Origin: JADHUC01 sp964617665
GTDB taxonomy: Bacteria > Planctomycetota > Planctomycetia > Pirellulales > Pirellulaceae
Length of the DNA stretch: 8,553 nt
NCBI GenBank assembly: GCA_964617665.1
Contig: CAZUAH010000588.1
Coordinates: 1 to 8,553 of the forward strand
Direction: 5' to 3'
Part shown: piece after piece, positions 1 through 6,700 of the stretch
Layout: the number at the start of each line of letters is the position of its first letter
Numbering within the stretch: the first letter of the stretch is position 1
Made by a program: the position numbers and the translations under genes
Notes under the pieces: generated by a model
The model's input: the letters and a program-made list of their open reading frames with translations, nothing else
Databases searched by the model: none
What the model was told of the DNA's origin: nothing

Positions 1-96
1 GGTCGCCGCCTCGCCGTCGAATCGTAAAAGCTAGTCAGGGAACTAAACTGTTACGGAAGAACCGCGTGGCGACTGCCAAATCCCGTCGAAGCTGCA

Positions 97-621
97 ATGG
101 CCGAGGACAACGAAGAAGCCCTGATCACCGTGGACAAGCTTTGCGTGACCCATGGGGATCTCCACGTCCGCAACGTGTTGGTCGTTCGCGGCACGCATCC
201 GCGATTGATCGACTTCGGATCTACCGGAGAGAGTCACGTCTTCCGAGATTTCGCCGCCTTGGAGGCGTCGCTACGTTTTTCCTGTATCAAATGCAAGTGC
301 CGTCGTACACTGTATCGGCTGGAGAATCTCGTGCTGAAGGCCGAATCGCTTGAGTCGACGAGTGCTCTCGGCAACGTGGCGAAGGGGCGAGCGGAGTTGG
401 CGGCGTTGGCCAAGCTGATTTGGGGAATCCGCCGACTCGCTCGGGAGGCGAGTGCCGAGGACGACCTGGAGGGCTATCTGCGGGGTTTAATGTACCATTG
501 TCTGAAATACGCCGCGGCGGACGTGCCAGACGAAGGTGAACCCAATGGACGCGCGCCGCTACGGCGTTGGCATGCGCTGCTGACAGCGGCAATGATTCTC
601 AAGAAGCTGCGCGAGGCGTAA
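97..621 (+). CDS. C-terminal part of an APH-like phosphotransferase (TCAD9-type), probably 5'-truncated or degraded
   Basis: Seen: the 174-residue product carries the kinase catalytic loop H19-G-D21-L-H-V-R-N26 and the metal-binding I-D39-F-G motif, followed by 'FRDFAALEASL' (49-59), a C-x2-C-x-C cluster (C63, C66, C68) and an all-helical C-terminus. Known: HGDxxxxN plus IDF is the signature of the aminoglycoside-phosphotransferase/choline-kinase fold; the 'RDFAxLEASL' block after it resembles TCAD9 (ternary complex-associated domain 9), a domain described in NTPase-centred bacterial conflict systems. The N-lobe that binds ATP is absent. The same frame stays open back to position 28 and there reads 'WRLPNPVEA', which looks coding, yet it has no ATG, GTG or TTG and is closed by TAA at 25-27. 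The ATG at 97 has no Shine-Dalgarno. I infer a frameshifted or truncated gene whose 5' part lies outside the window. The TCAD9 assignment is moderate; the kinase fold is firmer. No substrate can be named. Confidence 0.6.
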   Translation: MAEDNEEALITVDKLCVTHGDLHVRNVLVVRGTHPRLIDFGSTGESHVFRDFAALEASLRFSCIKCKCRRTLYRLENLVLKAESLESTSALGNVAKGRAELAALAKLIWGIRRLAREASAEDDLEGYLRGLMYHCLKYAAADVPDEGEPNGRAPLRRWHALLTAAMILKKLREA

Positions 622-650
622 AGAACACGTCGCTGCGTGTGCGGCTCTTT
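620..650 (+). terminator. Weak hairpin just after the kinase-like gene
   Basis: Starting in the stop codon, AAAGAACACG (620-629) faces CGTGT (636-640) and TCTTT (646-650), giving two 5-bp helices separated by a 5-base bulge and closed by a 6-base loop. Only a short T run follows. It could act as a weak terminator, but the structure is imperfect and could be chance. Confidence 0.2.
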
Positions 651-755
651 CATCAGTTTCGGCCACCAGCAGATCTGAAACGCCTCGTCGATTGTCCGCT
701 CGAAAGCCCGAACGACGGCCGGAACAGATTTCGCGCCGTCCTGGCTTGAATCACA

Positions 756-780
756 ACCGGGCGGAATTTCCCCCGCCGGT
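756..780. repeat. GC-rich hairpin, ACCGGGCGG / CCGCCGGT
   Basis: ACCGGGCGG (756-764) pairs with CCGCCGGT (773-780) over 8 bp with one bulged G, around the loop AATTTCCC. There is no T tract on either side, so it is not a standard intrinsic terminator. It may be part of the same intergenic element as the inverted repeat 40 bases downstream. Confidence 0.3.
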
Positions 781-817
781 CGCCGTTCGCGAAAGCCCCA
801 TGCTGCTTGGTGAGGTT

Positions 818-876
818 AACAGGATCGACAGGATACAGCCTTCCGGCCACAATGACGAACATCCTGTTCATTCCGT
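818..876. repeat. Imperfect inverted repeat built from ACAGGAT units
   Basis: The left arm has two tandem copies, AACAGGAT (818-825) and GACAGGAT (827-834). The right arm has ATCCTGTT (861-868) and the degenerate copy ATTCCGTC (870-877). The inner arms pair perfectly over 7 bp (828-834 with 861-867); the outer arms pair with one mismatch and one G-U. The loop is 26 bases. Tandem 'ACAGGAT' and 'ATCCTGT' blocks facing each other in intergenic DNA resemble a dispersed element that I recall from planctomycete and other environmental genomes. That is memory, not a search result. Function unknown. Confidence 0.45.
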
Positions 877-1004
877 CTGAATACGCTTTCGATCGCTTGC
901 GAACGATGACATTGCCGGACGTGTTGGGAGACGCTCTTGCGGTCCTACCGAATAGCGGAGGACATCGGGAGTCCCTATCATTGGGCAAACCATCTCCAAG
1001 GATC

Positions 1005-1009
1005 AAGGA
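1005..1009 (+). promoter_or_regulatory. Ribosome binding site AAGGA of the beta-propeller gene
   Basis: AAGGA lies 3 bases before the ATG at 1013 but 9 bases before the in-frame ATG at 1019. Usual spacing is 5-9, so the second ATG (Met3) is the likelier start. Confidence 0.5.
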
Positions 1010-1012
1010 ACA

Positions 1013-2290
1013 ATGCGAATGCCTTCCGCACTGAAGCCGGCGACGATGCTGATCTCACTTCTTGTTCTGATTGGGCTTTCGAGCGGCCCGTTTCCATTGG
1101 GCGCTGCCGAGACGCCCTCCTGGCCTCAGTTCGATGGGCCGAATGGAGATCGTGTCTCGACCGAAACCGGGCTGATGAAGAAATGGCCTGAATCGGGGCC
1201 CAACTTGCTCTGGACCGCCAAAGGAATCGGACAGGGGTTCGCAAGCGTCACAATTGTTGATGGCTGGATATACACGGCGGGGGATATTGACGATGCCAAT
1301 GTGATCACGGCCATGAACATGGACGGCCGGATCCAATGGCAAGTCAAGAATGGCGCGTCCTGGACGGGATCCGGGCCCGATGGCGCCCGGGGAACTCCGA
1401 CCGTCGACGGTGATCGTCTGTATCACGAAAACGCTCACGACCAACTGGTCTGCCTCGATGCCAAGTCTGGCAAAGAGACCTGGAGTTTGGACATTGGCTT
1501 GGAGTTTCAGGGCCGAAGAGGCGGGTATGGGCGTGCCGAGTCGTTATTGATCGACGGGGGCCGTCTCATTTGTTGTCCCGGCGGCGCACACGCCATGGTC
1601 GCCCTGGACAAGAAGACCGGCCGAACCTTCTGGAAGTCACCTAGTGCCGGCGAGCCAGCCGGCTACGCTTCGCCGATTGTGGCCGAGTACGAGGGACTAC
1701 GCATTATTATGACGATGTCTCAGAAGTCCCTGATCGGTGTAAACGCCAACACGGGCGATCTACTGTGGCGGTTCGAGCACTACACGCCACGCTACGTGGC
1801 CAACTGCGTCACGCCGATCTACCACGACGGTCACATTTTCGTCAGCGGCGGATACGGCAAGGGCTCTGTGCTGCTGAAGATTCATGTCGACAGCCAGAAG
1901 GCTACGGTAGAGCCGGTGTGGCGCACCGAGAATCTGGACAATCGTCACGGTGGGGTCGTTCTATGGAATGGCTACGTGTACGGCGCGTCGCACTCCAACA
2001 ACAACGCCAAGTGGGTTTGCTTGGACTGGAAGACCGGCCAAATGATGTATGCCCATCGAGGCGTGGGCCAGGGGTCATTGGTCTTCGCTGGCGGGATGCT
2101 CTATACGATGAACGAACGCCGCACGGTCGGATTGGTCGAGGCCACATCCACAGGCCACGAGGTCATCAGCCAATTCGCGATTCCCGATGGCGGCGAAGGC
2201 CCCACCTGGGCCCACCCTGTAATGTGCGGCGGCCGCCTCTACATTCGCCACGCTGACCATCTGTACGCGTATGATGTACGAGCGAAATGA
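1013..2290 (+). CDS. Secreted PQQ-like beta-propeller repeat protein
   Basis: Residues 1 to about 31 form a signal peptide: basic start, hydrophobic core 'MLISLLVLIGLSS' and an AxA-like end near 'LGAAE'. The mature part begins 'SWPQFDGPNGDR', a typical opening of planctomycete secreted PQQ-like proteins. It then shows about eight blade repeats of the 'hxALDxxTGxxxW' kind: 'MNMDGRIQW' (101-109), 'LDAKSGKETW' (148-157), 'LDKKTGRTFW' (198-207), 'VNANTGDLLW' (243-252), 'KIHVDSQKATVEPVW' (289-303), 'LDWKTGQMMY' (337-346), 'VEATSTGHEV' (375-384) and 'LYAYDV' (417-422). Known: this fold (BamB and quinoprotein dehydrogenase relatives) serves as a protein-binding scaffold or, with a cofactor, as a dehydrogenase. 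I see no evidence for real PQQ binding or catalysis, so the function is unknown. It stands alone on its strand and converges on the sigma operon. The true start is probably the ATG at 1019. Confidence 0.9.
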   Translation: MRMPSALKPATMLISLLVLIGLSSGPFPLGAAETPSWPQFDGPNGDRVSTETGLMKKWPESGPNLLWTAKGIGQGFASVTIVDGWIYTAGDIDDANVITAMNMDGRIQWQVKNGASWTGSGPDGARGTPTVDGDRLYHENAHDQLVCLDAKSGKETWSLDIGLEFQGRRGGYGRAESLLIDGGRLICCPGGAHAMVALDKKTGRTFWKSPSAGEPAGYASPIVAEYEGLRIIMTMSQKSLIGVNANTGDLLWRFEHYTPRYVANCVTPIYHDGHIFVSGGYGKGSVLLKIHVDSQKATVEPVWRTENLDNRHGGVVLWNGYVYGASHSNNNAKWVCLDWKTGQMMYAHRGVGQGSLVFAGGMLYTMNERRTVGLVEATSTGHEVISQFAIPDGGEGPTWAHPVMCGGRLYIRHADHLYAYDVRAK

Positions 2291-2365
2291 CGACAAGGCA
2301 GCGCGATGCCGGACCATCCACCGCGGACGTCACACCTGCACTGTACAACGCTCCCACGAAACCGC

Positions 2366-3397
2366 TTAGCGCTGGTCGTCCGTTGTCGATGGCAGTTCGT
2401 AGCGGATTGTGTAGGCGAACTTCTCGTTCATTCCGCGGGATGCCTGGAAGCGGATGGTGGTATGGCCCTTTTGTTCCAATTCGACTGTGGGCTTTGGCTC
2501 TACGGAAACGACGTTCGCGCCGGGCGGCAGGTTCACGGTGATAGTCAGCCGATTCTGTCGCACGCTGTAGAGTATGTCGCTCTTGTACGTCCAGATGCCG
2601 TTCTCGAACGTGGCTGCCTCGGGCGTTTCCGTGATCCGTGTGTGTTTCATGGTGCCATCGACGACGGCATTTTCCGAAACTGTCACGTCGTACCGGTTGT
2701 GGATGCCTGCGGACGAGACCTTATGGGACATCTCCTGGCCCTGGGGGTCGATCCAACGAACTTTGCATTCTTTTGGCAAGTGGAACGGGAAAGTCTGTGG
2801 TCGATGGTGGTACGTCTGTGTGATGTCGGTCACACTTGTGGCGCTGCCATCGGCTGCGAGTGTGACGACTGAATCGGCCGAGAGCTGTCCGCCGCCAAAC
2901 TCGAATCCGTGGGAGTACCATGACGAGACTGCGATGGCGACGACGACACAGGCCGCCAGCCAGAGCCTGCGTTCCAATGGCGCCGCGCCGCGCATCGGCT
3001 CGTACTCGACCGGCGGCTCGGCGGGATCCTTCACACCGACGGCCGAAGCCAACCGGGCCATTTCCAGTCGCACCAGCTTTACGTCTTTCAGCACGCTCAT
3101 CTTCATATTAGCTATTGCGAACCACAGCTTCAGCAGGACGGTCGATTCGTAGACTACGAGCATCACGACCGCACAGCCGATGAGCGACTTCGTGTCGTCG
3201 CTGCGCGCGAAGGAATTGATGGCCGATACGCCGGTCACGACACAAGCGATCGCGAACAGCCAATAGACCCGCTCGGCCCAGCGGTACCGTCCGGAAAACT
3301 GGGCCGATGAAGCTTCGCGAAGGGATTCGGCATGCTTGGACCGAAACAGGGCGTTTTCTTCCAGGGCCCTTCGTAATGTCTCGTCGTGTTCACTCAT
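2366..3397 (-). CDS. DUF6768-type membrane protein with long extracytoplasmic domain, partner of the ECF sigma factor
   Basis: 343 residues. The N-terminal cytoplasmic part (1-42) is charged. Two TM helices follow (about 43-63 and 72-94), then the amphipathic block 'MKMSVLKDVKLVRLEMARL' (98-116). This arrangement matches DUF6768 proteins, small membrane proteins commonly encoded next to sigma-70-like factors. Unlike those short proteins, this one continues with a third TM (145-162) and about 180 residues predicted outside the membrane (163-343). That part is rich in alternating beta-strand patterns, perhaps two beta-sandwich units, ending 'FAYTIRYELP'. The start is clear: GAGGAG at 3405-3410 lies 7 bases before the ATG, inside the sigma gene, and the two genes overlap by 8 bases, which implies translational coupling. 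I infer an anti-sigma or signal-sensing role; no zinc-binding anti-sigma motif is visible. The DUF6768 match is from memory of the family pattern. Confidence 0.75.
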   Translation of the reverse strand: MSEHDETLRRALEENALFRSKHAESLREASSAQFSGRYRWAERVYWLFAIACVVTGVSAINSFARSDDTKSLIGCAVVMLVVYESTVLLKLWFAIANMKMSVLKDVKLVRLEMARLASAVGVKDPAEPPVEYEPMRGAAPLERRLWLAACVVVAIAVSSWYSHGFEFGGGQLSADSVVTLAADGSATSVTDITQTYHHRPQTFPFHLPKECKVRWIDPQGQEMSHKVSSAGIHNRYDVTVSENAVVDGTMKHTRITETPEAATFENGIWTYKSDILYSVRQNRLTITVNLPPGANVVSVEPKPTVELEQKGHTTIRFQASRGMNEKFAYTIRYELPSTTDDQR

Positions 3398-3944
3398 CGT
3401 CTTTCTCCTCGAGAAATCGGCGTAAGCCTTGTCGGGCGTAGTAGAGTCTTGATTTGACCGTTCCTGGCGGAATTCTCAGAATCTCTGCGATCTCGGCTGT
3501 GCTGAAGCCGTCCTCGTAGCGAAGCGACAGGATAGCTCGATCGTGACCAGGCAGATCGGCAAGGGCTTCGCGAAGGTCCATGTATTGCCGGTCCGCACGG
3601 GCTCGCGCCGCCTCTTCCCAGCGCTCGGCGTAGGCCTCGTCCGCTCGGCGCACGCGTTGGCGTCGGCGAATCCAATCTCGCGATTTGTTGCTGGCAATCT
3701 GATATACCCAAGCAGGGAATGCTGCAGGATCTTCGAGCCGAGCGATGCGACGACTCACCACGATCCAGGCTTCCTGGATCACATCCCAGGCTGCTTGCTC
3801 GTCATCCGTCAGCCGCCAAGCCAACCGCCACAGCCGATCCTGCCACCGCTCGATCAATTGCTCAAGCGCTTCAGGCGACCCTTCCTGGACCTGGATCACC
3901 AGCAATTCGTCGTTGATCCGTTCGTTCTGATTCATCCGCCACAT
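3390..3944 (-). CDS. ECF-type RNA polymerase sigma factor
   Basis: 184 residues from the first ATG, of normal ECF length. Region 2 spans about 25-95 with 'RLWRLAWRLTDDEQAAWDVIQEAWIVV' as the core-binding helices, here interrupted by nothing unusual, and 'FPAWVYQIASNKSRDWIRRRQR' as the -10 recognition segment. A linker follows, then region 4 (about 125-177) with 'LPGHDRAILSLRY' and the helix-turn-helix 'STAEIAEILRIPPGTVKSRL'. There is no sigma-3 domain. Known: ECF sigma factors redirect RNA polymerase to a small regulon and are usually held by a cognate membrane or soluble regulator, here presumably the product of the overlapping downstream gene. The start is uncertain between the ATG at 3942-3944 and the one at 3933-3935 (reading 'MNQNERIND'). 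Neither has a strong Shine-Dalgarno; the second has GGCGG immediately before it. The target promoter cannot be told from this window. Confidence 0.92.
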   Translation of the reverse strand: MWRMNQNERINDELLVIQVQEGSPEALEQLIERWQDRLWRLAWRLTDDEQAAWDVIQEAWIVVSRRIARLEDPAAFPAWVYQIASNKSRDWIRRRQRVRRADEAYAERWEEAARARADRQYMDLREALADLPGHDRAILSLRYEDGFSTAEIAEILRIPPGTVKSRLYYARQGLRRFLEEKDDE

Positions 3945-4158
3945 AGGTCGTCTGGGAGCGAGGAACGGTTCAGAAGGGTTTCAGAAAAACTTGAGGCGAT
4001 GTCATGACGTGGATGATCCTCCCCGCCCTATGACCCCAATGTATAACCCGCTGCTGGCTTCAGCCTCAATGCTCCACTCGTGGATTTCTTCTGGCCGGCT
4101 GGTCGGTTACCATGATTGGAGCACTTTGTTTTCGTTAGGCGGTCACAAGGAGATTCCC
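3945..4158. promoter_or_regulatory. Divergent control region between the sigma operon and the DUF6807 gene
   Basis: This gap must hold both promoters. It contains a near-direct repeat GGTTCAGAA (3967-3975) / GTTTCAGAA (3978-3986) with an 11-base period, an 8-bp palindrome GTCATGAC (about 4000-4007), and the inverted pair TGCTCCA (4070-4076) / TGGAGCA (4117-4123) that could fold the 5' leader of the DUF6807 mRNA. I see no clear -35/-10 hexamers or an unambiguous ECF promoter (GAAC...CGTC). Confidence 0.35.
4147..4152 (+). promoter_or_regulatory. Ribosome binding site AAGGAG fixing the DUF6807 start
   Basis: AAGGAG is 6 bases before the ATG at 4159. The frame is open further upstream, to a possible start at 3991, but the upstream translation is not protein-like and the signal peptide begins at 4159. 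Confidence 0.8.
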
Positions 4159-5145
4159 ATGCAAAGAATGACAACTTTTTTGACCGTGTGTGCAGTGGCC
4201 CTATGCTGTTCGGCCGCCGCGATGCCGTGCCGTGCGGCTGCTGAGACGGTGACGATCAAACAGTCCGACGACCGTTTGAGTGTACAAATCGACGGCGAAC
4301 TGTTCACAGAGTACATCTTCCGCGGTCATTCCCGGCCGGTTTTGTTCCCCATCATCGGTCCGAATGGGCTGAGCATGACACGCAGTTGGCCGATCAAGAT
4401 GGGCGTTCCGGGCGAATCGCACGATCACGTGCACCAGAAACCGATGTTCTTTGCCTACGGTTGGGTCAACGGTGTGAACTTCTTTGCGGAAGCTGCGGAT
4501 TCCGGCAAGACTGTGCATAACAAACTGCTGAAAGTCGAAAGCGGCTCCGAGCGTGGATTGATCCAGACGACGAACAACTGGGTTGCCGCCGACGACAAGA
4601 TCATTTGTACCGACACGCGGACGCTGTGTTTCCAGTCCTTACCGGGCGGACGGGTTATCGACTGGGAGATCACACTACACGCCTCGCACGGCGAATTGAC
4701 GTTTCGCGACGACAAGCACGGCATCATGGCGATCCGCACACATCCGAACCTCCGTCTGGACAATGCCCCGGATCGCGGCGTGACCACGGCCAATGGTCAG
4801 GCCGTCAACAGCGAAGGGGGCAGTGGAAAGGATGTGTTCGGCAAGCGTGCCAAGTGGATCGACTACTGGGGAAAGATTGATGACAAAATGGTCGGCATTG
4901 CCATCTTCGATCATCCGACCAACCCGCGACATCCCACGTGGTGGATGGCCCGCGGTTACGGCTACGTTGCCGCCGACCCGTTCGGCGCACACGCAATCGG
5001 CGGCGAGCCACCCGGCACCGGCGACATGACTATTCCTGCCGGGGAAGCGATCACATTCCGCTACCGGTTCGTGTTTCACGAGGGCGATCCCAAGCAAGCG
5101 AAGATCGCCGAGCAATACAGCCAGTACGCCACGCCGTCAGAGTAG
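4159..5145 (+). CDS. Secreted DUF6807 (PmoA-like) family protein
   Basis: 328 residues. A signal peptide covers about 1-28 ('FLTVCAVALCCSAAAMPCRAAAE'-like core, likely cleaved after the Ala run near 28). Known family features seen: an N-terminal beta-rich part with 'PVLFPIIGPNGLSMTRSWP' (60-78), the histidine cluster 'HDHVHQK' (88-94) followed by 'FFAYGWVNGVNFF' (97-109), and the C-terminal 'DHPTNPRHPTWWMARGYGY' (251-269) with 'AADPFG' (271-276). The family was once labelled 'methane oxygenase PmoA', but it has nothing to do with particulate methane monooxygenase. It is common in Planctomycetes and Bacteroidetes near carbohydrate-degradation genes and its enzymatic role is not established. 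Most members read 'DHPHHRG' at the histidine cluster; here the second half is 'VHQK'. The gene is alone on its strand, diverges from the sigma operon and converges on the pectate lyase gene with 66 bases between. Confidence 0.88.
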   Translation: MQRMTTFLTVCAVALCCSAAAMPCRAAAETVTIKQSDDRLSVQIDGELFTEYIFRGHSRPVLFPIIGPNGLSMTRSWPIKMGVPGESHDHVHQKPMFFAYGWVNGVNFFAEAADSGKTVHNKLLKVESGSERGLIQTTNNWVAADDKIICTDTRTLCFQSLPGGRVIDWEITLHASHGELTFRDDKHGIMAIRTHPNLRLDNAPDRGVTTANGQAVNSEGGSGKDVFGKRAKWIDYWGKIDDKMVGIAIFDHPTNPRHPTWWMARGYGYVAADPFGAHAIGGEPPGTGDMTIPAGEAITFRYRFVFHEGDPKQAKIAEQYSQYATPSE

Positions 5146-5211
5146 GTGCCGCTTGCCGAGCGACATCGGTCACTCCCCGTAGAATCCCAGTTCCCGGCCA
5201 TCCTCACGTGT

Positions 5212-6681
5212 CTACTCTGTCACATTGACCCAATAGTCGACGTACTTGGCGGGATCAGTTCCGTTCAGGTATTCCTCGACGTTTGTGTAGCCGTCGTTGT
5301 CTGGGTCGAGCCGACTGTCGCCTGCTTCGACCGGATTCAAACCGTGGGTCTTCTCCCACGCATCGGCCATACCGTCCTGGTCGCTGTCGGCGAGGGCGGT
5401 GCCTGGAGCCAGTTCGGGCCAGCCGCCGACTTCGGCGACGGTTCGGATGAACTTGCCTTTGCCCGTGCGGACGTCTTGGACCAGGCGTCGGTCGACAGCG
5501 TCCCGTTGTGGCTTGCTGGCGCCGGCTTCGTTCAGAACGCGTTCAAGCGCCACTTCGGCCGAGTCCGTAGTCACTTTCGGATATGCGAACTCTTCGGCTA
5601 CCCTGGTGAACCTGGCCTTCTCATGATAGTTGGCGAACACGGCCCAGCCCTTATCGGCGCCATCCACCATACCGTTGTTGGTATCGTCGTGCAGGTTGCC
5701 CGATTGGTAGATCGTGGCTTGGTCGCCTCCGCGATAGATCGTGCCGGACCCTAGGGGGCCGCGAATCCAATAGTTGTTCACACAGTTCAATCGCAGACGC
5801 CCGACGTTGTCCGGACCCCAGCGGTCGGGATACAGCTTGTGCCAGTTGGTTCCCCCGTGGCCGTCGCCGCCGTTGTAGATGACGTTGTTGCGCCAGTCGC
5901 AGTGGTTGGCCCGGTCGCGGTAACTGCCGGCGAACGGGTTGCGGCTGCGGTTGTGAGCGTACAGGTTGTGGTGGAAGCTCATGTGACACTCGACACTGGG
6001 CCGCAGCAGCGATCCGCAGTTGTGCGTGGTTACGCCTTCACTGACGATCGACCATTGAACCGTCACGTTGTCGACCGACCCGGTGACCGAGAGCACTTCG
6101 TCGGTTCCCCAGGACGCCGAGACGTGGTCCAGAATGATATTGCTGGCGACCGGTCGGTCCGGGGCATCCTTGTCCAGCGGATGGTAGATGCTCACCGCAT
6201 CCACCGCGCCTGGGTCGCCAGCCTGTTCGCCCAGACGGCAGCGGATATAGCGCACGATGAGGTGATCGGCCTGAGGAATCAACGCCCCGTTCTTCAGTGT
6301 GATGCCGCCGCCCGGCGCCGTCTGGCCGGCGATCGTGCAATAGGGATTGCGAATCGACAGCGCTCCGCCCAGATCAATCGTCCCGCCGACGGCAAAGACC
6401 ACGATCCGCTGGCCTTCCGCATCGACCGCCTCACGGAGACTCCCCGGCCCGCGACCGTTCAGATTAGTGACGACGAACACTTTGCCGCCGCGCCCGCCGC
6501 AGCTGAACATGCCGAAGCCCTCGGCACCGGGGAATGACGGCAGGCGTTTGATCACAGCATTATCGTCGCTAGCGATCAGCGGAAGCTGGAGGACCGCCGT
6601 CAGGAGGACGGCCGCCGCCGATTCCAGAATACCACGACCACCGGACGAACAATTCGGAACGGTACGCATTCGGATGTTCAT
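5212..6681 (-). CDS. Secreted pectate lyase-like right-handed beta-helix protein with C-terminal calcium-binding repeat
   Basis: 489 residues. The signal sequence is long (core 'AAAVLLTAVLQLPLIAS', 22-38). The lyase domain opens with 'FPGAEGFG' (50-57) and 'VTNLNGRGPGSLREAV' (71-86), then 'TIAGQTAPGGGITLK' (116-130), 'ILDHVSASWGTDE' (183-195), 'SFHHNLYAHNRSRNPF' (235-250) and 'WRNNVIYNGG' (263-272). These are the conserved blocks of PL1-like pectate lyases: beta-elimination of polygalacturonate with calcium, with an arginine of the 'HNRSRNP' segment as the probable catalytic base. The tail has two acidic loops, 'DSDQDGMAD' (432-440) and 'DPDNDGYTN' (459-467), typical of TSP3/dockerin-like calcium sites, and ends without an anchor. 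A GTG at 6709-6711 would add 10 residues, but GGAGGTGAT at 6685-6693 fixes the ATG at 6679-6681. The actual polysaccharide substrate is inferred. Confidence 0.9.
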   Translation of the reverse strand: MNIRMRTVPNCSSGGRGILESAAAVLLTAVLQLPLIASDDNAVIKRLPSFPGAEGFGMFSCGGRGGKVFVVTNLNGRGPGSLREAVDAEGQRIVVFAVGGTIDLGGALSIRNPYCTIAGQTAPGGGITLKNGALIPQADHLIVRYIRCRLGEQAGDPGAVDAVSIYHPLDKDAPDRPVASNIILDHVSASWGTDEVLSVTGSVDNVTVQWSIVSEGVTTHNCGSLLRPSVECHMSFHHNLYAHNRSRNPFAGSYRDRANHCDWRNNVIYNGGDGHGGTNWHKLYPDRWGPDNVGRLRLNCVNNYWIRGPLGSGTIYRGGDQATIYQSGNLHDDTNNGMVDGADKGWAVFANYHEKARFTRVAEEFAYPKVTTDSAEVALERVLNEAGASKPQRDAVDRRLVQDVRTGKGKFIRTVAEVGGWPELAPGTALADSDQDGMADAWEKTHGLNPVEAGDSRLDPDNDGYTNVEEYLNGTDPAKYVDYWVNVTE

Positions 6682-6684
6682 TGG

Positions 6685-6693
6685 ATCACCTCC
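6685..6693 (-). promoter_or_regulatory. Near-ideal ribosome binding site of the pectate lyase gene
   Basis: On the minus strand GGAGGTGAT is a 9-base perfect complement of the 16S rRNA 3' end (AUCACCUCC). From its GGAGG core the spacing to the ATG at 6681 is 7 bases. It decides the start and predicts strong translation. Confidence 0.85.
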
Positions 6694-6700
6694 GCGTGCA

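Larger units (their letters stand above)
622..1012. other. 391-base stretch without a gene
   Basis: No reading frame here has a recognisable domain, a ribosome binding site or a protein-like composition. It holds the hairpins at 620-650 and 756-780 and the inverted repeat at 818-876. It must also contain the promoter of the downstream beta-propeller gene, but I see no convincing -35/-10 pair. Confidence 0.6.

Noticed and set aside
653..1006. Minus-strand open frame across the gene-free stretch
   Set aside because: It translates straight through the inverted repeat at 818-876, has no ribosome binding site, and shows no domain.
1765..2256. Plus-strand frame of 163 codons within the beta-propeller gene
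   Set aside because: Out-of-frame shadow; Arg-rich and without the blade motifs of the real frame.
3991..4158. N-terminal extension of the DUF6807 protein
   Set aside because: The ATG at 4159 has AAGGAG at the right distance and begins a signal peptide; the extension is not protein-like.
4159..5145. Reading the 'PmoA' family label as methane oxidation
   Set aside because: The label is historical; this is a soluble exported protein with no relation to the membrane subunit of particulate methane monooxygenase.
5146..5754. Long plus-strand open frame opposite the 3' half of the pectate lyase gene
   Set aside because: It is antisense to well-conserved lyase sequence, has no ribosome binding site or recognisable domain, and open antisense frames are common in GC-rich coding DNA.
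5839..6537. Plus-strand open frame of 232 codons opposite the pectate lyase gene
   Set aside because: Its composition is dominated by Val, Ala and Arg and it mirrors the lyase codons; no motif supports it.
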